Below, piece after piece: positions 18,593 through 29,484 of a stretch of 64,000 nucleotides of DNA; position 1 is the first letter of the stretch, and the number at the start of each line of letters is the position of its first letter. The translations under genes were made by a program, and so were the position numbers. Location: contig NZ_SWCO01000008.1 of assembly GCF_005117025.1 (NCBI RefSeq), forward strand, positions 310,001 through 374,000, in the 5' to 3' direction. Source of the stretch: Alteromonas portus. GTDB taxonomy: Bacteria; Pseudomonadota; Gammaproteobacteria; Enterobacterales; Alteromonadaceae. Under the pieces are notes generated by a model. It saw only the letters and a program-made list of their open reading frames with translations. It ran no database searches and was not told the origin of the DNA.

Positions 18593-20854
18593 ATGGATGA
18601 AGTAGTGTCGCGGTTGTTCTCTCTCTTAGTTTTATTGACGATGGCAACAAATGCCTCTGTTTTTGCGCAAGCACCAGAAGCAGCAAATTGCGTGAACTGC
18701 CACAAAGAGCAAGTTAAGCAGTGGCAAGTGTCCGACCACGCAAAAGCAATGGATCATGCTACTAATTCATCAGTTTTTGCTGACTTTGACAATTCAACTA
18801 TAAAACACTTCACACAAACTGCGCACTTTTTCAAAAACGGTAGCAAATTCTTCGCAAAATTAACAGAAGGCGGTGTTACAACAACCTTCCCCATCACCTA
18901 TGTCTTTGGGCACTATCCGCTGCAACAATATTTAGTAGAAACGCAGACCGGGCAATTTCAGGTTTTTCCCTTCGCATGGGATACACGTGACAAGAAAGAA
19001 GGCGGTCAACGCTGGTACCCCAATTATCCATCAGAAGATATGGCCATCAACGACAGATTACATTGGAAACAACCATTACAAAACTGGAACGGTATGTGTG
19101 CTGACTGTCATTCGAGCGGCTTAAAGCGTAATTTTGATACCGACACTCTCTCATTTAATAGCCAGTTTGATGAAATTAACGTCTCATGTAAATCTTGCCA
19201 CGGCGATGTGTTGTCACACACAGTCAATAACAACAGCGATTTTGAGGAAAACGACACTGAACTTAGCCACTTAAGTGGGCCTGTAGATGAATCTCGTAAA
19301 AAATTCACTATAAAACCTCACTCCCTATCGCAAAATGAGCAAAAATCGCTAGGAAAATGGCTGTTAAAAGAAGGGAGTAGTATTGCGTCTTGGCATGAAA
19401 AAAAAGATGGCGAATTTGTTCCTGCTTCCCGGAACAATTCGTTCATGGATACCTGTTTCGCATGTCATTCACTTCGCAGTGCACTTACTGATGGTATCGA
19501 GCCACAGCAGCCTTTCTTAGACCAGTTTTCCCCTTCGCTGCTGATTTCCCCTCTTTACTTTGCAGACGGCCAGATCCGAGAAGAGGTGTATGTTTACGGT
19601 TCGTTTTTGCAAAGCCGGATGTATGATGCAGGCGTTAACTGCATTGACTGTCACAGTCCTCACTCTATGAAGCTAAAAATAGAAGGTAACGGCTTATGCT
19701 TACAATGCCACTCGGTAGACACGTTTCAAGGTGAAATCCACAGTAAACATACACAAAGTGAAGAGGCTAATCAGTGTATAAACTGCCATATGCCTAGCCG
19801 CACATACATGGGGGTTGATGCAAGACGAGACCACAGTTTTAGTATTCCAACCCCGCACATATCAGCTAAAACGGATGCCCCAAACGCGTGTATAAATTGC
19901 CATGACAAAGATAATGCATGGGTATCGAAGCAACTAATACAATGGTACGGGAGAGATTCTACGCTAAGTAGTATTGAAGAAGATTATGTGTCACTTATGC
20001 ATGGCAATACTTTTAGCAATCAAGCTATATTACGCATAGCTCACTCAGCGTCGTTGCCTGTAATAAAGCGAGCAACGGCGTTAACCATGCTCCCTTCAAC
20101 TAATCAGCCGCTTAATAATAAAGACTTACGACACTTCATCCAAAGTAAGGAACCGCTAATTAGATTAGCGGCAGCGCAAGCCGGCCGCGCTCTTCCACTT
20201 CATGAACGAATGAAAACCTACGTCAAATTACTAGATGACGAATATCGAGCTATTCGCATTGCCGCGGCAAACAACCTCATTGGTTCGGGTTTAAAAAGTA
20301 AAAGCTTTAGCAGCGCGCTGTCAGAACTGACTTTGTCGAACAAGATAAATCAATGGCGTGGTGAAGGTAGCCTTAATCAAAGTTTAGTTGAATACAAGTT
20401 AGGGAATGTTGGTCAGGCAGAAGAATTATTAAAACAAGGTATCATTGTAGACCCATACTTTGAAGCCAGCTATATAAATCTTGCAGAATTTTATCGTGCT
20501 CAGCACAAAACACAGCTAGAAAAGCAGATCTTACTCAACGGGGCAGAAAACATGCCCAAGAGCGATTTATTTAATTACGCTCTCGGGATGTTTTATATTC
20601 GAAATCAAGATAAACCAACTGCGCTCACTTATTTTAAGAAGGCCACAGCACTTGCACCGGATAAACCACAAAATTGGTATGTCTATGCACTTGCACTAGA
20701 TAGTATTGGTGAAACCGAAACTGGGGTTAGCATTTTAAAGAATGCCATTATAACCACCCCAGATAGTTCTCTTATTAAACTAGGCTTGTCATTGTCACGG
20801 AAACTCGGCGATGAAGACTCAACTCGCTTTTTTCAATCAAAAATTAGGCAGTAG
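18593..20854 (+). CDS. octaheme cytochrome c with TPR tail
   Basis: A 753-residue exported protein. A signal peptide covers about 1-25 (ends ATNASVFA). Eight CxxCH heme c sites are visible: CVNCH (33), CADCH (about 169), CKSCH (about 199), CFACH (about 287), CIDCH (about 349), CLQCH (about 369), CINCH (about 394) and CINCH (about 432). The C-terminal 300 residues carry HEAT-like and TPR-like helices. This matches the 'multiheme cytochrome c with tetratricopeptide repeats' family, related to cytochrome c554-type electron carriers. The redox partner is unknown. No reductase genes adjoin it. ATG at 18593 with GAAGG upstream. Confidence 0.85.
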   Translation: MDEVVSRLFSLLVLLTMATNASVFAQAPEAANCVNCHKEQVKQWQVSDHAKAMDHATNSSVFADFDNSTIKHFTQTAHFFKNGSKFFAKLTEGGVTTTFPITYVFGHYPLQQYLVETQTGQFQVFPFAWDTRDKKEGGQRWYPNYPSEDMAINDRLHWKQPLQNWNGMCADCHSSGLKRNFDTDTLSFNSQFDEINVSCKSCHGDVLSHTVNNNSDFEENDTELSHLSGPVDESRKKFTIKPHSLSQNEQKSLGKWLLKEGSSIASWHEKKDGEFVPASRNNSFMDTCFACHSLRSALTDGIEPQQPFLDQFSPSLLISPLYFADGQIREEVYVYGSFLQSRMYDAGVNCIDCHSPHSMKLKIEGNGLCLQCHSVDTFQGEIHSKHTQSEEANQCINCHMPSRTYMGVDARRDHSFSIPTPHISAKTDAPNACINCHDKDNAWVSKQLIQWYGRDSTLSSIEEDYVSLMHGNTFSNQAILRIAHSASLPVIKRATALTMLPSTNQPLNNKDLRHFIQSKEPLIRLAAAQAGRALPLHERMKTYVKLLDDEYRAIRIAAANNLIGSGLKSKSFSSALSELTLSNKINQWRGEGSLNQSLVEYKLGNVGQAEELLKQGIIVDPYFEASYINLAEFYRAQHKTQLEKQILLNGAENMPKSDLFNYALGMFYIRNQDKPTALTYFKKATALAPDKPQNWYVYALALDSIGETETGVSILKNAIITTPDSSLIKLGLSLSRKLGDEDSTRFFQSKIRQ

Positions 20855-20917
20855 ACTACTCTCTTAGTTTGTCCGTTGGGGAAACTAATGGCCGAGCTAT
20901 CTTAGTTTGAACCACTA

Positions 20918-21277
20918 CTAAGCGTGAATTACTACCAAAGGAAATGCCTCAAACGCAACCCCTTCATGACCCGTTTTCATAAAGTTGCGGATATTGGCAT
21001 GGTCGTCGCCGTTAGGGTTATTGAGTACATCTTCTCGATAAAAACGTCCAAATAGGGCCAGCGTTTGAGCTTGGGTTAGGTTTAAATGCTGACCGAGTGC
21101 GAGCAGTTTGCAAGAGCCGTTGTTCTGGTTTGCTTCGTTTGACACATCACCATTGGTGAAAGCAGTGGGCGTGAAAGTAAATGCGCTATCGATAAGCGCA
21201 ATAACGTCGTTAAATTCGATAGTATCTGGGGAATTAGTAACTGCTTGAACTAAGTCTTGGGTGTTGCTGTATGACAT
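20918..21277 (-). CDS. HopJ family protein
   Basis: A 119-residue protein of the HopJ type III effector family, recognised from FTPTAFTNGDVSNEANQNNGSCK and NIRNFMKTGHEGVAFEAFPL. Despite the name, members occur widely in free-living marine bacteria with no type III secretion, so an effector role is unlikely here; the true function is unknown. Start is the ATG at 21277, giving MSYSNTQ, rather than a TTG eight codons earlier. It is a single gene, convergent with the octaheme cytochrome gene. Confidence 0.8.
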   Translation of the reverse strand: MSYSNTQDLVQAVTNSPDTIEFNDVIALIDSAFTFTPTAFTNGDVSNEANQNNGSCKLLALGQHLNLTQAQTLALFGRFYREDVLNNPNGDDHANIRNFMKTGHEGVAFEAFPLVVIHA

Positions 21278-21368
21278 GTTTATCTCAAAAAAAGAAAACA
21301 ATAATAACAGGTCTAGGCTACCATCACAGACTGAAACAGGCCTGGTTTCGTTATTTTCATGAAAAATC

Positions 21369-21418
21369 GCAGCCTTCGGCTGCTAGATAAAATAAACCCC
21401 TCCGAAAAAGAGGGGTTT
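21369..21418. terminator. two adjacent hairpins after fadH
   Basis: Hairpin 1 is GCAGCC-TTC-GGCTGC (21369-21383). Hairpin 2 has a 9-bp stem AAACCCCTC/GAGGGGTTT (21394-21418), and on the minus strand it is followed by TATTTTAT. The second is the likely terminator of fadH, read on the minus strand. Confidence 0.65.
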
Positions 21419-21484
21419 ATAATGAAGCTGAAGCACCTATTGATGAGGCGCTTATATTTCTAACCGCACGCTTGCGCTAGGCAA

Positions 21485-23566
<2,082 letters not shown>

Positions 23567-23621
23567 TTAAAAAGCCTGTTTAAATATTCTTATCTAATGC
23601 GCTCTTTCTCTGAAGGCGCTA

Positions 23622-23640
23622 TGTAATTCAACGAATTACA
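23622..23640. repeat. 19-bp palindrome between isomerase gene and fadH
   Basis: TGTAATTCAACGAATTACA is a perfect 8+8 inverted repeat with a 3-base centre, 95 bp upstream of the fadH start and directly after the isomerase stop. It could be a regulator site or a short hairpin; there is no T-run. Confidence 0.4.
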
Positions 23641-23645
23641 TTCAC

Positions 23646-24485
23646 TTACGAATTCATTTTCTTAATGGCTGGGTGTAATGGCGGATATTCCGGCAGCGTT
23701 TTGGTTTTCTGCGCTTCCATGGCTTTAAACACATCTTCCATTTGGAACATGCCCGCTTGCCATGTGGCCATATAGGTCAAGCTCTCTGCCACCGTGTGTT
23801 CTACTGCGTAGTTAATCATAGTCTTAGTGCCTGAAACTGCTAACGGCGAATTCATTGCAATCTGCTGCGCTATTTTCATCACTGCGTCTAGCATTGATTC
23901 TTGGTCGTCAAAGACCTGATTTACAAAGCCAAGCTGCTGCGCTTCTGCTGCACCAAAATTGCGACCTGTATAAGCCAACTCTTTAACAATGCCAATAGGG
24001 ATAAGTTTTGGTAGGCGTTGCAGTGTGCCTACGTCCGCCGTCATACCTAACTGTGTTTCTTTTATGGTGAAAAAGGCGTCTTGGGTGCAATAGCGCATGT
24101 CGCATGCACTAAGCAAATCTACTGCACCACCAATTGCCCCGCCCTGCACTGCACCAATAACCGGCATACGTGCCTGCTCTATGGCAGTAAAGCTATCTTG
24201 AAGCAACATCACCATACGGCGCATACGCTCTGCTCTGCGCGACGGGTCGCCCTTAAAGTCTTCTTTCATATTCAGGAACACCGATAAATCCATACCGGCA
24301 GAGAAATGCTTACCCGTTGATGAAATAACAATGACGCGGGCGTTACCTTCATCGTCTATTTCACGAATAGCCGCTGGCAATTCGGTCCAGAACTCTGGGA
24401 TCATGCTATTCATTGCATCGGGTCGGTTAAGTACTACGTGGGCAATAAGGCCCTCTTGTTTTACTTCTAATGTAGAGTACTTCAT
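23646..24485 (-). CDS. delta3,5-delta2,4-dienoyl-CoA isomerase (crotonase)
   Basis: A 279-residue crotonase-fold enzyme. The oxyanion-hole strand HFSAGMDLSVF and GAVQGGAIGGAVDLLSACD are present. The segment DMRYCTQDAFFTIKETQLGMTADVGTLQRLPK strongly resembles mammalian ECH1, including the Glu in KETQLG and the Asp in TADVG that mark dienoyl-CoA isomerases. It would shift double bonds in unsaturated acyl-CoAs so that FadH or the main beta-oxidation spiral can continue. It is followed by fadH on the same strand and is divergent from a TetR regulator that probably controls it through the repeats at 24535-24579. Confidence 0.85.
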   Translation of the reverse strand: MKYSTLEVKQEGLIAHVVLNRPDAMNSMIPEFWTELPAAIREIDDEGNARVIVISSTGKHFSAGMDLSVFLNMKEDFKGDPSRRAERMRRMVMLLQDSFTAIEQARMPVIGAVQGGAIGGAVDLLSACDMRYCTQDAFFTIKETQLGMTADVGTLQRLPKLIPIGIVKELAYTGRNFGAAEAQQLGFVNQVFDDQESMLDAVMKIAQQIAMNSPLAVSGTKTMINYAVEHTVAESLTYMATWQAGMFQMEDVFKAMEAQKTKTLPEYPPLHPAIKKMNS

Positions 24486-24534
24486 GGTTTGCGCTGTCTC
24501 CTTGGGCTGTTCCTGTTAACAAATTTGCAAACTA

Positions 24535-24579
24535 GACAGCGTCAAGATAAAAGGCTATGTTGACAGTGTCAAGATAAAA
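24535..24579. promoter_or_regulatory. two direct-repeat operators, TetR target
   Basis: GACAGCGTCAAGATAAAA (24535-24552) and GACAGTGTCAAGATAAAA (24562-24579) are 18-bp direct repeats with one mismatch, 27 bp apart. Each contains an imperfect or perfect palindrome; the second is TTGACA-G-TGTCAA (24560-24572). They lie in the 138-bp region between the divergent isomerase and TetR genes, the usual place for a TetR operator that controls both. Confidence 0.65.
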
Positions 24580-24623
24580 CGTTATCTATTTGTCTCAATT
24601 TTGAAAATGGAAACATCGGGTTT

Positions 24624-25229
24624 ATGGCTAATGCAGTACAAAGCTACCATCACGGCGACCTGCGCAGTGCGCTGATAGAGGCGGCAACGGCGCGTCTGTC
24701 TGAATACGGCATTGATAGTTTATCTCTCAGAAAGCTGGCAGAAGATGCCGGAGTGTCACGTACTGCGCCCTATCACCATTTTAAAGACAAGAGTGCGCTT
24801 TTAAGCGCCATTGCAGCCAAAGGCTTTAGCGATTGGCATACCGCAGCAAAGCGCATTTTTGAACAAGAAGACAAGACACCGAAGGCACGTTTCCGCGAAT
24901 TTGTACACGAATACATTGGCTACGCTGCCGACAACCCAGAGATGTACGAACTGATGTTTGGTCGCACTATTTGGCAAAACCAAGCGGCGACAAACGATTT
25001 GAAAGATGTTGCATTTCCCTGTTTTCAGTTTCAGGTGACGATGACACGCTATTGGCAAGATAAAGGGCTTCTCCCAAATAATCAGGATGCACTGAGACTC
25101 GCACAGGTTACTTGGGGCACGTTACACGGTATTGCACGATTGCTCATTGATGGTATATACGCTGACAGCAGTCATATCGATGAGATGTGTGATTGTGCAG
25201 CGGATTTATTTATGCAAAAACAGCCATAA
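24624..25229 (+). CDS. TetR/AcrR family regulator
   Basis: A 201-residue TetR-type repressor. The N-terminal helix-turn-helix is clear: SLSLRKLAEDAGVSRTAPYHHFKDKSALLSAIAAKGF (about residues 33-69). The C-terminal ligand domain is of the WHG kind found in regulators that bind acyl-CoA-like or hydrophobic ligands, but the ligand is not known. Being divergent from the dienoyl-CoA isomerase gene, with repeated palindromes between them, it most likely represses that gene and itself, and perhaps fadH beyond it. The name FadR does not apply: the GntR-type FadR is encoded at 39.4-40.1 kb. Confidence 0.85.
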   Translation: MANAVQSYHHGDLRSALIEAATARLSEYGIDSLSLRKLAEDAGVSRTAPYHHFKDKSALLSAIAAKGFSDWHTAAKRIFEQEDKTPKARFREFVHEYIGYAADNPEMYELMFGRTIWQNQAATNDLKDVAFPCFQFQVTMTRYWQDKGLLPNNQDALRLAQVTWGTLHGIARLLIDGIYADSSHIDEMCDCAADLFMQKQP

Positions 25230-25378
25230 GCAGTGCGGTTATTAAGCTTGTTTTGGCACACTGAAATGCTTTTACAGCCTCTAAGTTGTCGACATCGACA
25301 AAAGCGGATAAATACCCGCGAAGCGATTTGAATCCCCTTGCGCGACTGAACCTACAGTAAGCGACTAAAAAGCCCGGA

Positions 25379-25400
25379 GCGAGGCAGTTCCTCGCTTTTA
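25379..25400. terminator. hairpin between TetR and GMC genes
   Basis: GCGAGG-CAGTT-CCTCGC (25379-25395) is followed by TTTTA on the plus strand. It can terminate the TetR transcript; on the minus strand it sits just past the GMC stop and could serve both. Confidence 0.6.
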
Positions 25401-25414
25401 TCCCTTTTGCCTAA

Positions 25415-27067
25415 TTACGCCGATTCTGCTTTAGCCAAAGATACCGGCTGCCGTTCATGGGCCGCTTTTATAAACTCCGCAGCACGTTCAGCGATCATCA
25501 CGGTAGGCGCATTGGTATTGCCGCCAATTAGGCTGGGCATCACCGAGGCGTCTACCACTCTAAGACCAGCTATACCTCTTACCCGCAATTGAGTGTCGAC
25601 CACGGCCATCTCATCGTCATCACTACCCATTTTACAAGTACCAATCGGGTGATAGATGGTTTCAGCGCGCTCACGTAAAAATTCTAATATTTCTTCATCT
25701 GTTTGTGCTTCTTCCCCAGGGTATAGCTCACTGCCCTGGAACTTGTCGAAATCTGGTGCCGATAGCAGTTTACGGGCAATACGCACGCCTTCAATCATGA
25801 CCTGCTGATCTTCTTTGGCAGACAAATAGTTCGGGTCGATAAGTGCCTGATCAGCAGGATGGTTACTTTGCAGCGAAATAGTGCCCCGGCTTTTCGGGTA
25901 TAGGCAGCATACATGCAGACCATAGCCGTGACCAAAGGCTAACTGTCTTCCATGGTCGCTCAATATTGCAGGTAAAAAGTGGAACTGAATATCAGGTCCG
26001 TGCGTCGCTAGACTTGAACTAACAAAACCACCGGCTTCAGCAATATTTGATGAAAAAATGCCTTTGCGCTTAAACGCATAGTCTGCGGTGGCTTTTACAT
26101 AGGAAGGTAATGCCCCCAATGCCACGGCATAACCCTCTCTGGCTTTGCAGGTATACTGTACAATGGCATCAAGATGGTCTTGTAAGTTTTGGCCCACACC
26201 CGGCAGGTCTTGTTGTACAAAGATCCCCTTTTCTTCTAGCTCTGCTCTGGGTCCAATACCCGAAAGCATCAGCAGTTGTGGTGAATTAATCGCGCCGCCA
26301 CAAAGAATAACTTCACTTTTAGCAAAGTAGCGATTTACTACACCTTTTTCGCGTACCTGAACGCCGATAGCACGCCCTTCTTTTAATAGCACCTTTTCGG
26401 CAGCGACTCTTGTAAGTACAGTTAAGTTGTTGCGATGCTTGGCCTGCGTTAAATACCCTTTTGCTGTAGAACAGCGCTGTCCGTTAGCCTGGGTAACATG
26501 GTAATAGCCTAGCCCCTCTCTATCGTCTCGGTTAAAGTCATCAAGCTGTTGATAGCCCGCGAACGACGCTGAGTTTACGAATGCGTCTGACAGCACACAG
26601 GTATGCCTTAGCTTGCTAACATTTAACGGGCCGCCAGTACCGTGGAATTCATCAGCACCTTCTTCGAAATTCTCAGAGCGTTTGAAATAAGGCAGTACAT
26701 CATCGAACGACCAGCCTTCAGCCCCTTCTTCGTTGGCCCAGCGGTCGTAGTCTTCTTTTTGCCCGCGGATATAGCACATTGCATTAACTGAACTACTGCC
26801 GCCCAAGGTTTTACCGCGAGGCCAGAATAGTTCTCTGTCGTACATCTCTTTTTGGGGCGCTGTGTGATATCCCCAGCCTATCCCCTCAAATCTACTAAGT
26901 AAAGATAACCCAAACGGGATATGAATAAGTGGATTGGTATCCTTCGAGCCAGCTTCTAATAGCAAAATATCTAACGCGGGATTTTCTGATAAGCGGGTGG
27001 CAAGCACCGCGCCCGCAGAACCGCCGCCTACAATAATGTAATCGTATTTGCTCTGTACTTCGCTCAT
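25415..27067 (-). CDS. GMC family alcohol/choline oxidoreductase
   Basis: A 550-residue FAD-dependent GMC oxidoreductase. Visible are the FAD-binding YIIVGGGSAGAVLATRLSE (about 9-28), the GMC signature 1 RGKTLGGSSSVNAMCYIRG (about 80-98), a second signature near GGAINSPQLLMLSGIGP (about 256-272), and the C-terminal HPIGTCKMG with catalytic His. Family members oxidise alcohols such as choline or long-chain aliphatic alcohols (AlkJ). A FadR-like operator 46 bp upstream argues for a fatty alcohol rather than choline substrate, which is inference. ATG at 27067 with AAGGAG upstream, preferred over a longer start at 27094. Confidence 0.85.
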   Translation of the reverse strand: MSEVQSKYDYIIVGGGSAGAVLATRLSENPALDILLLEAGSKDTNPLIHIPFGLSLLSRFEGIGWGYHTAPQKEMYDRELFWPRGKTLGGSSSVNAMCYIRGQKEDYDRWANEEGAEGWSFDDVLPYFKRSENFEEGADEFHGTGGPLNVSKLRHTCVLSDAFVNSASFAGYQQLDDFNRDDREGLGYYHVTQANGQRCSTAKGYLTQAKHRNNLTVLTRVAAEKVLLKEGRAIGVQVREKGVVNRYFAKSEVILCGGAINSPQLLMLSGIGPRAELEEKGIFVQQDLPGVGQNLQDHLDAIVQYTCKAREGYAVALGALPSYVKATADYAFKRKGIFSSNIAEAGGFVSSSLATHGPDIQFHFLPAILSDHGRQLAFGHGYGLHVCCLYPKSRGTISLQSNHPADQALIDPNYLSAKEDQQVMIEGVRIARKLLSAPDFDKFQGSELYPGEEAQTDEEILEFLRERAETIYHPIGTCKMGSDDDEMAVVDTQLRVRGIAGLRVVDASVMPSLIGGNTNAPTVMIAERAAEFIKAAHERQPVSLAKAESA

Positions 27068-27112
27068 TTCGCCAACTCCTTGAGGGCAAGACATTTAAAT
27101 GTTAAAAAAACG

Positions 27113-27129
27113 TTGTGGTACGACCAGAT
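27113..27129 (-). promoter_or_regulatory. FadR-like operator of GMC gene
   Basis: TTGTGGTACGACCAGAT has the FadR core TGGT-N3-ACCA intact and agrees at 15 of 17 positions with the gammaproteobacterial FadR operator pattern ATCTGGTACGACCAGAT. It lies 46-62 bp upstream of the GMC oxidoreductase start. Confidence 0.7.
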
Positions 27130-27281
27130 TACCAAACAACACTTCGCCAAGAAAAGACTTAAATTGTAAGATTTAAAAAATCTAATAATCCTGATAACTT
27201 AAGTGCTGAATCGGTATTGTCCCTATCCAATAATAGCTAACTACAAGCCATCGCCTAATAAAATTAGGCTAAGAATGAACG

Positions 27282-28007
27282 TTGACCAATAACCTTTCGT
27301 TTAAAGACAAATGCAAAGTCTACCTAGCACAATGGCTTGTGAAATGGGGTAAACTCACGCACGATGATTTCACAAAGTCAGAACTACAAACACTTGTAAA
27401 AGACAGCTTTCCCTACCCATTCGCTTTTGATATCCCTATGGGAGCCGGAACAGTGACCGTGCTCGAAGGAAATATAGCACTCGATAGTGCAAGCAACCGT
27501 ATTGGACTACAGTGCCTTGCTGCACTTAATATTGTGGTGGCCACCACCACTATTTATCGCGCTCATGTTGTATTTACCGTATCGGCTTCACCTTATTACG
27601 ACAAAAATATGAGTACACTTTATTTGACCGACATCACCACTGACAGCGTTACTCTAGTTAACGATGATTACGCGCTGATTAAAGACACACAATTTCTAGT
27701 GTCTCGCTTTTTTCCTAAAAGTGTTAATTCTCTACTTGGCGGCTCTTTAAAGTCAGCCCTATCACTGTTTAGTGCTGGTGCATCCGACATGGCCGCCGAC
27801 TACCTAAAAGTTTATTTATCTGGTTCGAAACAAGCGGTTTTGGACTACCACATTCCTCATATTAACAACGCGATTAAAACGCAAATTAAGCAAGAAGACT
27901 TAAGTCATAGAATGCGTAACGACCATTGGCGCGAAGTTTTATTTTCAAAGGCCGGTCGAAACGTACGTGTAGAAGACGATGTACTGCGTTTCTACCTTGA
28001 TAAATGA
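27282..28007 (+). CDS. hypothetical, DUF1439/YceB-like
   Basis: A 241-residue protein without a signal peptide or lipobox. I do not recognise it firmly. The middle part (LEGNIALDSASNRIGLQCLA... then MSTLYLTDITTDSVTLVND) follows the pattern of DUF1439/YceB proteins, which have an elongated lipid-binding TULIP-like fold; this is a weak likeness. The start is uncertain: TTG at 27282 follows an in-frame stop at 27276 and has no clear binding site, and no ATG occurs in frame until codon 53. It lies between two lipid-related genes, so a role in handling lipid is plausible but unproven. Confidence 0.55.
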   Translation: MTNNLSFKDKCKVYLAQWLVKWGKLTHDDFTKSELQTLVKDSFPYPFAFDIPMGAGTVTVLEGNIALDSASNRIGLQCLAALNIVVATTTIYRAHVVFTVSASPYYDKNMSTLYLTDITTDSVTLVNDDYALIKDTQFLVSRFFPKSVNSLLGGSLKSALSLFSAGASDMAADYLKVYLSGSKQAVLDYHIPHINNAIKTQIKQEDLSHRMRNDHWREVLFSKAGRNVRVEDDVLRFYLDK

Positions 28008-28034
28008 CTACACCTAGCGCCTTAAACAAGCACG

Positions 28035-29474
28035 CTAGTGATCTGAAACAATAGAAACAGGAACAGTATCTATCTGTTCCCCAATATCATCGATGTTCAA
28101 CCTAGGGTCGTCCACGCTTGCCTCTAACATATCGAATGCTTCTTTAACGTAGCGCGCTAATGGCTGCAACGATTCAATATTTTTGTTGCAGCACACTAGG
28201 CCTACATTTGCAGTGCCTGCGTATGTCATAAGCGTAATATTCACCCCGCCCCCTGGCGTCATAGTAGAGATGGGGTAACAGGCCAAAAGCTCTGCATCTT
28301 TCAAATATCGCGTATCTTTTGGTCCAGGTACGTTTGAAATTAAAATATTGGCAATGGGTTTAACTACACTGGACAGCCTTAACCACTCGAAGACCAACGC
28401 AAGCGATTGAATAGCAATGGTATAGCCGCTAAACGCTGCGGGGCGCGCATGCTGCGCTGCATTTTTAACAATACGGTGATTCACTACAATTTGACGTAAC
28501 CTAAGGTAGGGGTCGTTCTCACCATGAGCTAACTCCACCGGAACAATAGCTATTTTATTACCTGTTGTTTTCTCGCCGGGTTTACGCAAATTAATCGGCA
28601 TATTGGTGAACAAGGCTTTTTTGAATACCTGTCCGTGATCTTGCAGCAGTTTATGTACACCAATATCGAAAGCGCATAACAATACTTCGTTTGCGGTAGA
28701 GCGCGTGCGCCTAGCAAGGGCTTTCACCCGCTTAAAGTCTAAATCCATAGTAGCTACCGCTCTGCCCGCTTTCACTTGTCCGGTTAGCACCGTTTTTGTG
28801 CCGGTAAAAGGAACAGGCATATAATTCGGATTTACGCGTAGCACCTTCATAAATATGCGAATAAAGATAATAAGCAAATCGAGCGCGGTTTTAAGCGCGT
28901 AGCCCACCCCAACTAAGCGCTTATAAAAACTCACCGAGTCTCTACGCTTATGGCGAAGCCGCTTTACTGCCCACACTGGCGTAAACTTTGTTTCGTGAGA
29001 GTTAGAAACATAGCCCGCCTGAAACCAGCGAACCAAGGTAGCTCCGTCGCCATACATGTGATGAACGCGGGCATAAATGGCAAAGGTTTCGCTGTTATCG
29101 TCGAAAATGAAATGGTATTGCCAAAGAGGCTTATCAGGATCTAACCGTGAAGCATGTAACCTTGCTACAAATGCGTCTAATGCTTCTCGATTCGTAATAT
29201 CAGCAACGCGATGAATTTGAACGTGATAGTCCATGTTGAGTTTCTTTACTGGCGCAAACCCCACCGGGTACCCTAATACTGTCTTGATCGCGCAGTTAAA
29301 TGGAGAGGTGGCGCGGGCAAAGCTTCTTATTTCTTGGAACAATTGAGGAACATATTCTGTACTTTTTGCCCCTTTAGGTATGGCAAGTAGCTGCAAACAA
29401 GCTACATGTTTTGGATTCTCGTCTGACTCTGTTATCCAAAATGACTTATCTAAGAAACTGAGCGTTTTTGCCAT
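28035..29474 (-). CDS. wax ester synthase/diacylglycerol acyltransferase
   Basis: A 479-residue WS/DGAT (WSD) enzyme that condenses acyl-CoA with a fatty alcohol or diacylglycerol to make wax esters or triacylglycerol. The catalytic HHxxxDG motif is present as HHMYGDG (residues 138-144), with PLWQY just before and the C-terminal NVPGP motif (ILISNVPGPK). Length is typical. The ATG at 29474 with AAAGGA upstream begins MAKTLSFLDKSFW, the usual start for the family. The TetR gene ends 10 bp upstream on the same strand, so the two are an operon. A FAD alcohol oxidoreductase and a patatin lipase nearby suit neutral-lipid turnover. Confidence 0.9.
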   Translation of the reverse strand: MAKTLSFLDKSFWITESDENPKHVACLQLLAIPKGAKSTEYVPQLFQEIRSFARATSPFNCAIKTVLGYPVGFAPVKKLNMDYHVQIHRVADITNREALDAFVARLHASRLDPDKPLWQYHFIFDDNSETFAIYARVHHMYGDGATLVRWFQAGYVSNSHETKFTPVWAVKRLRHKRRDSVSFYKRLVGVGYALKTALDLLIIFIRIFMKVLRVNPNYMPVPFTGTKTVLTGQVKAGRAVATMDLDFKRVKALARRTRSTANEVLLCAFDIGVHKLLQDHGQVFKKALFTNMPINLRKPGEKTTGNKIAIVPVELAHGENDPYLRLRQIVVNHRIVKNAAQHARPAAFSGYTIAIQSLALVFEWLRLSSVVKPIANILISNVPGPKDTRYLKDAELLACYPISTMTPGGGVNITLMTYAGTANVGLVCCNKNIESLQPLARYVKEAFDMLEASVDDPRLNIDDIGEQIDTVPVSIVSDH

Positions 29475-29484
29475 TACTATTCCT

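Noticed and set aside
20918..21277. HopJ protein as a type III effector
   Set aside because: The name is inherited from a plant pathogen; no secretion genes are here and the family is common in free-living marine bacteria.
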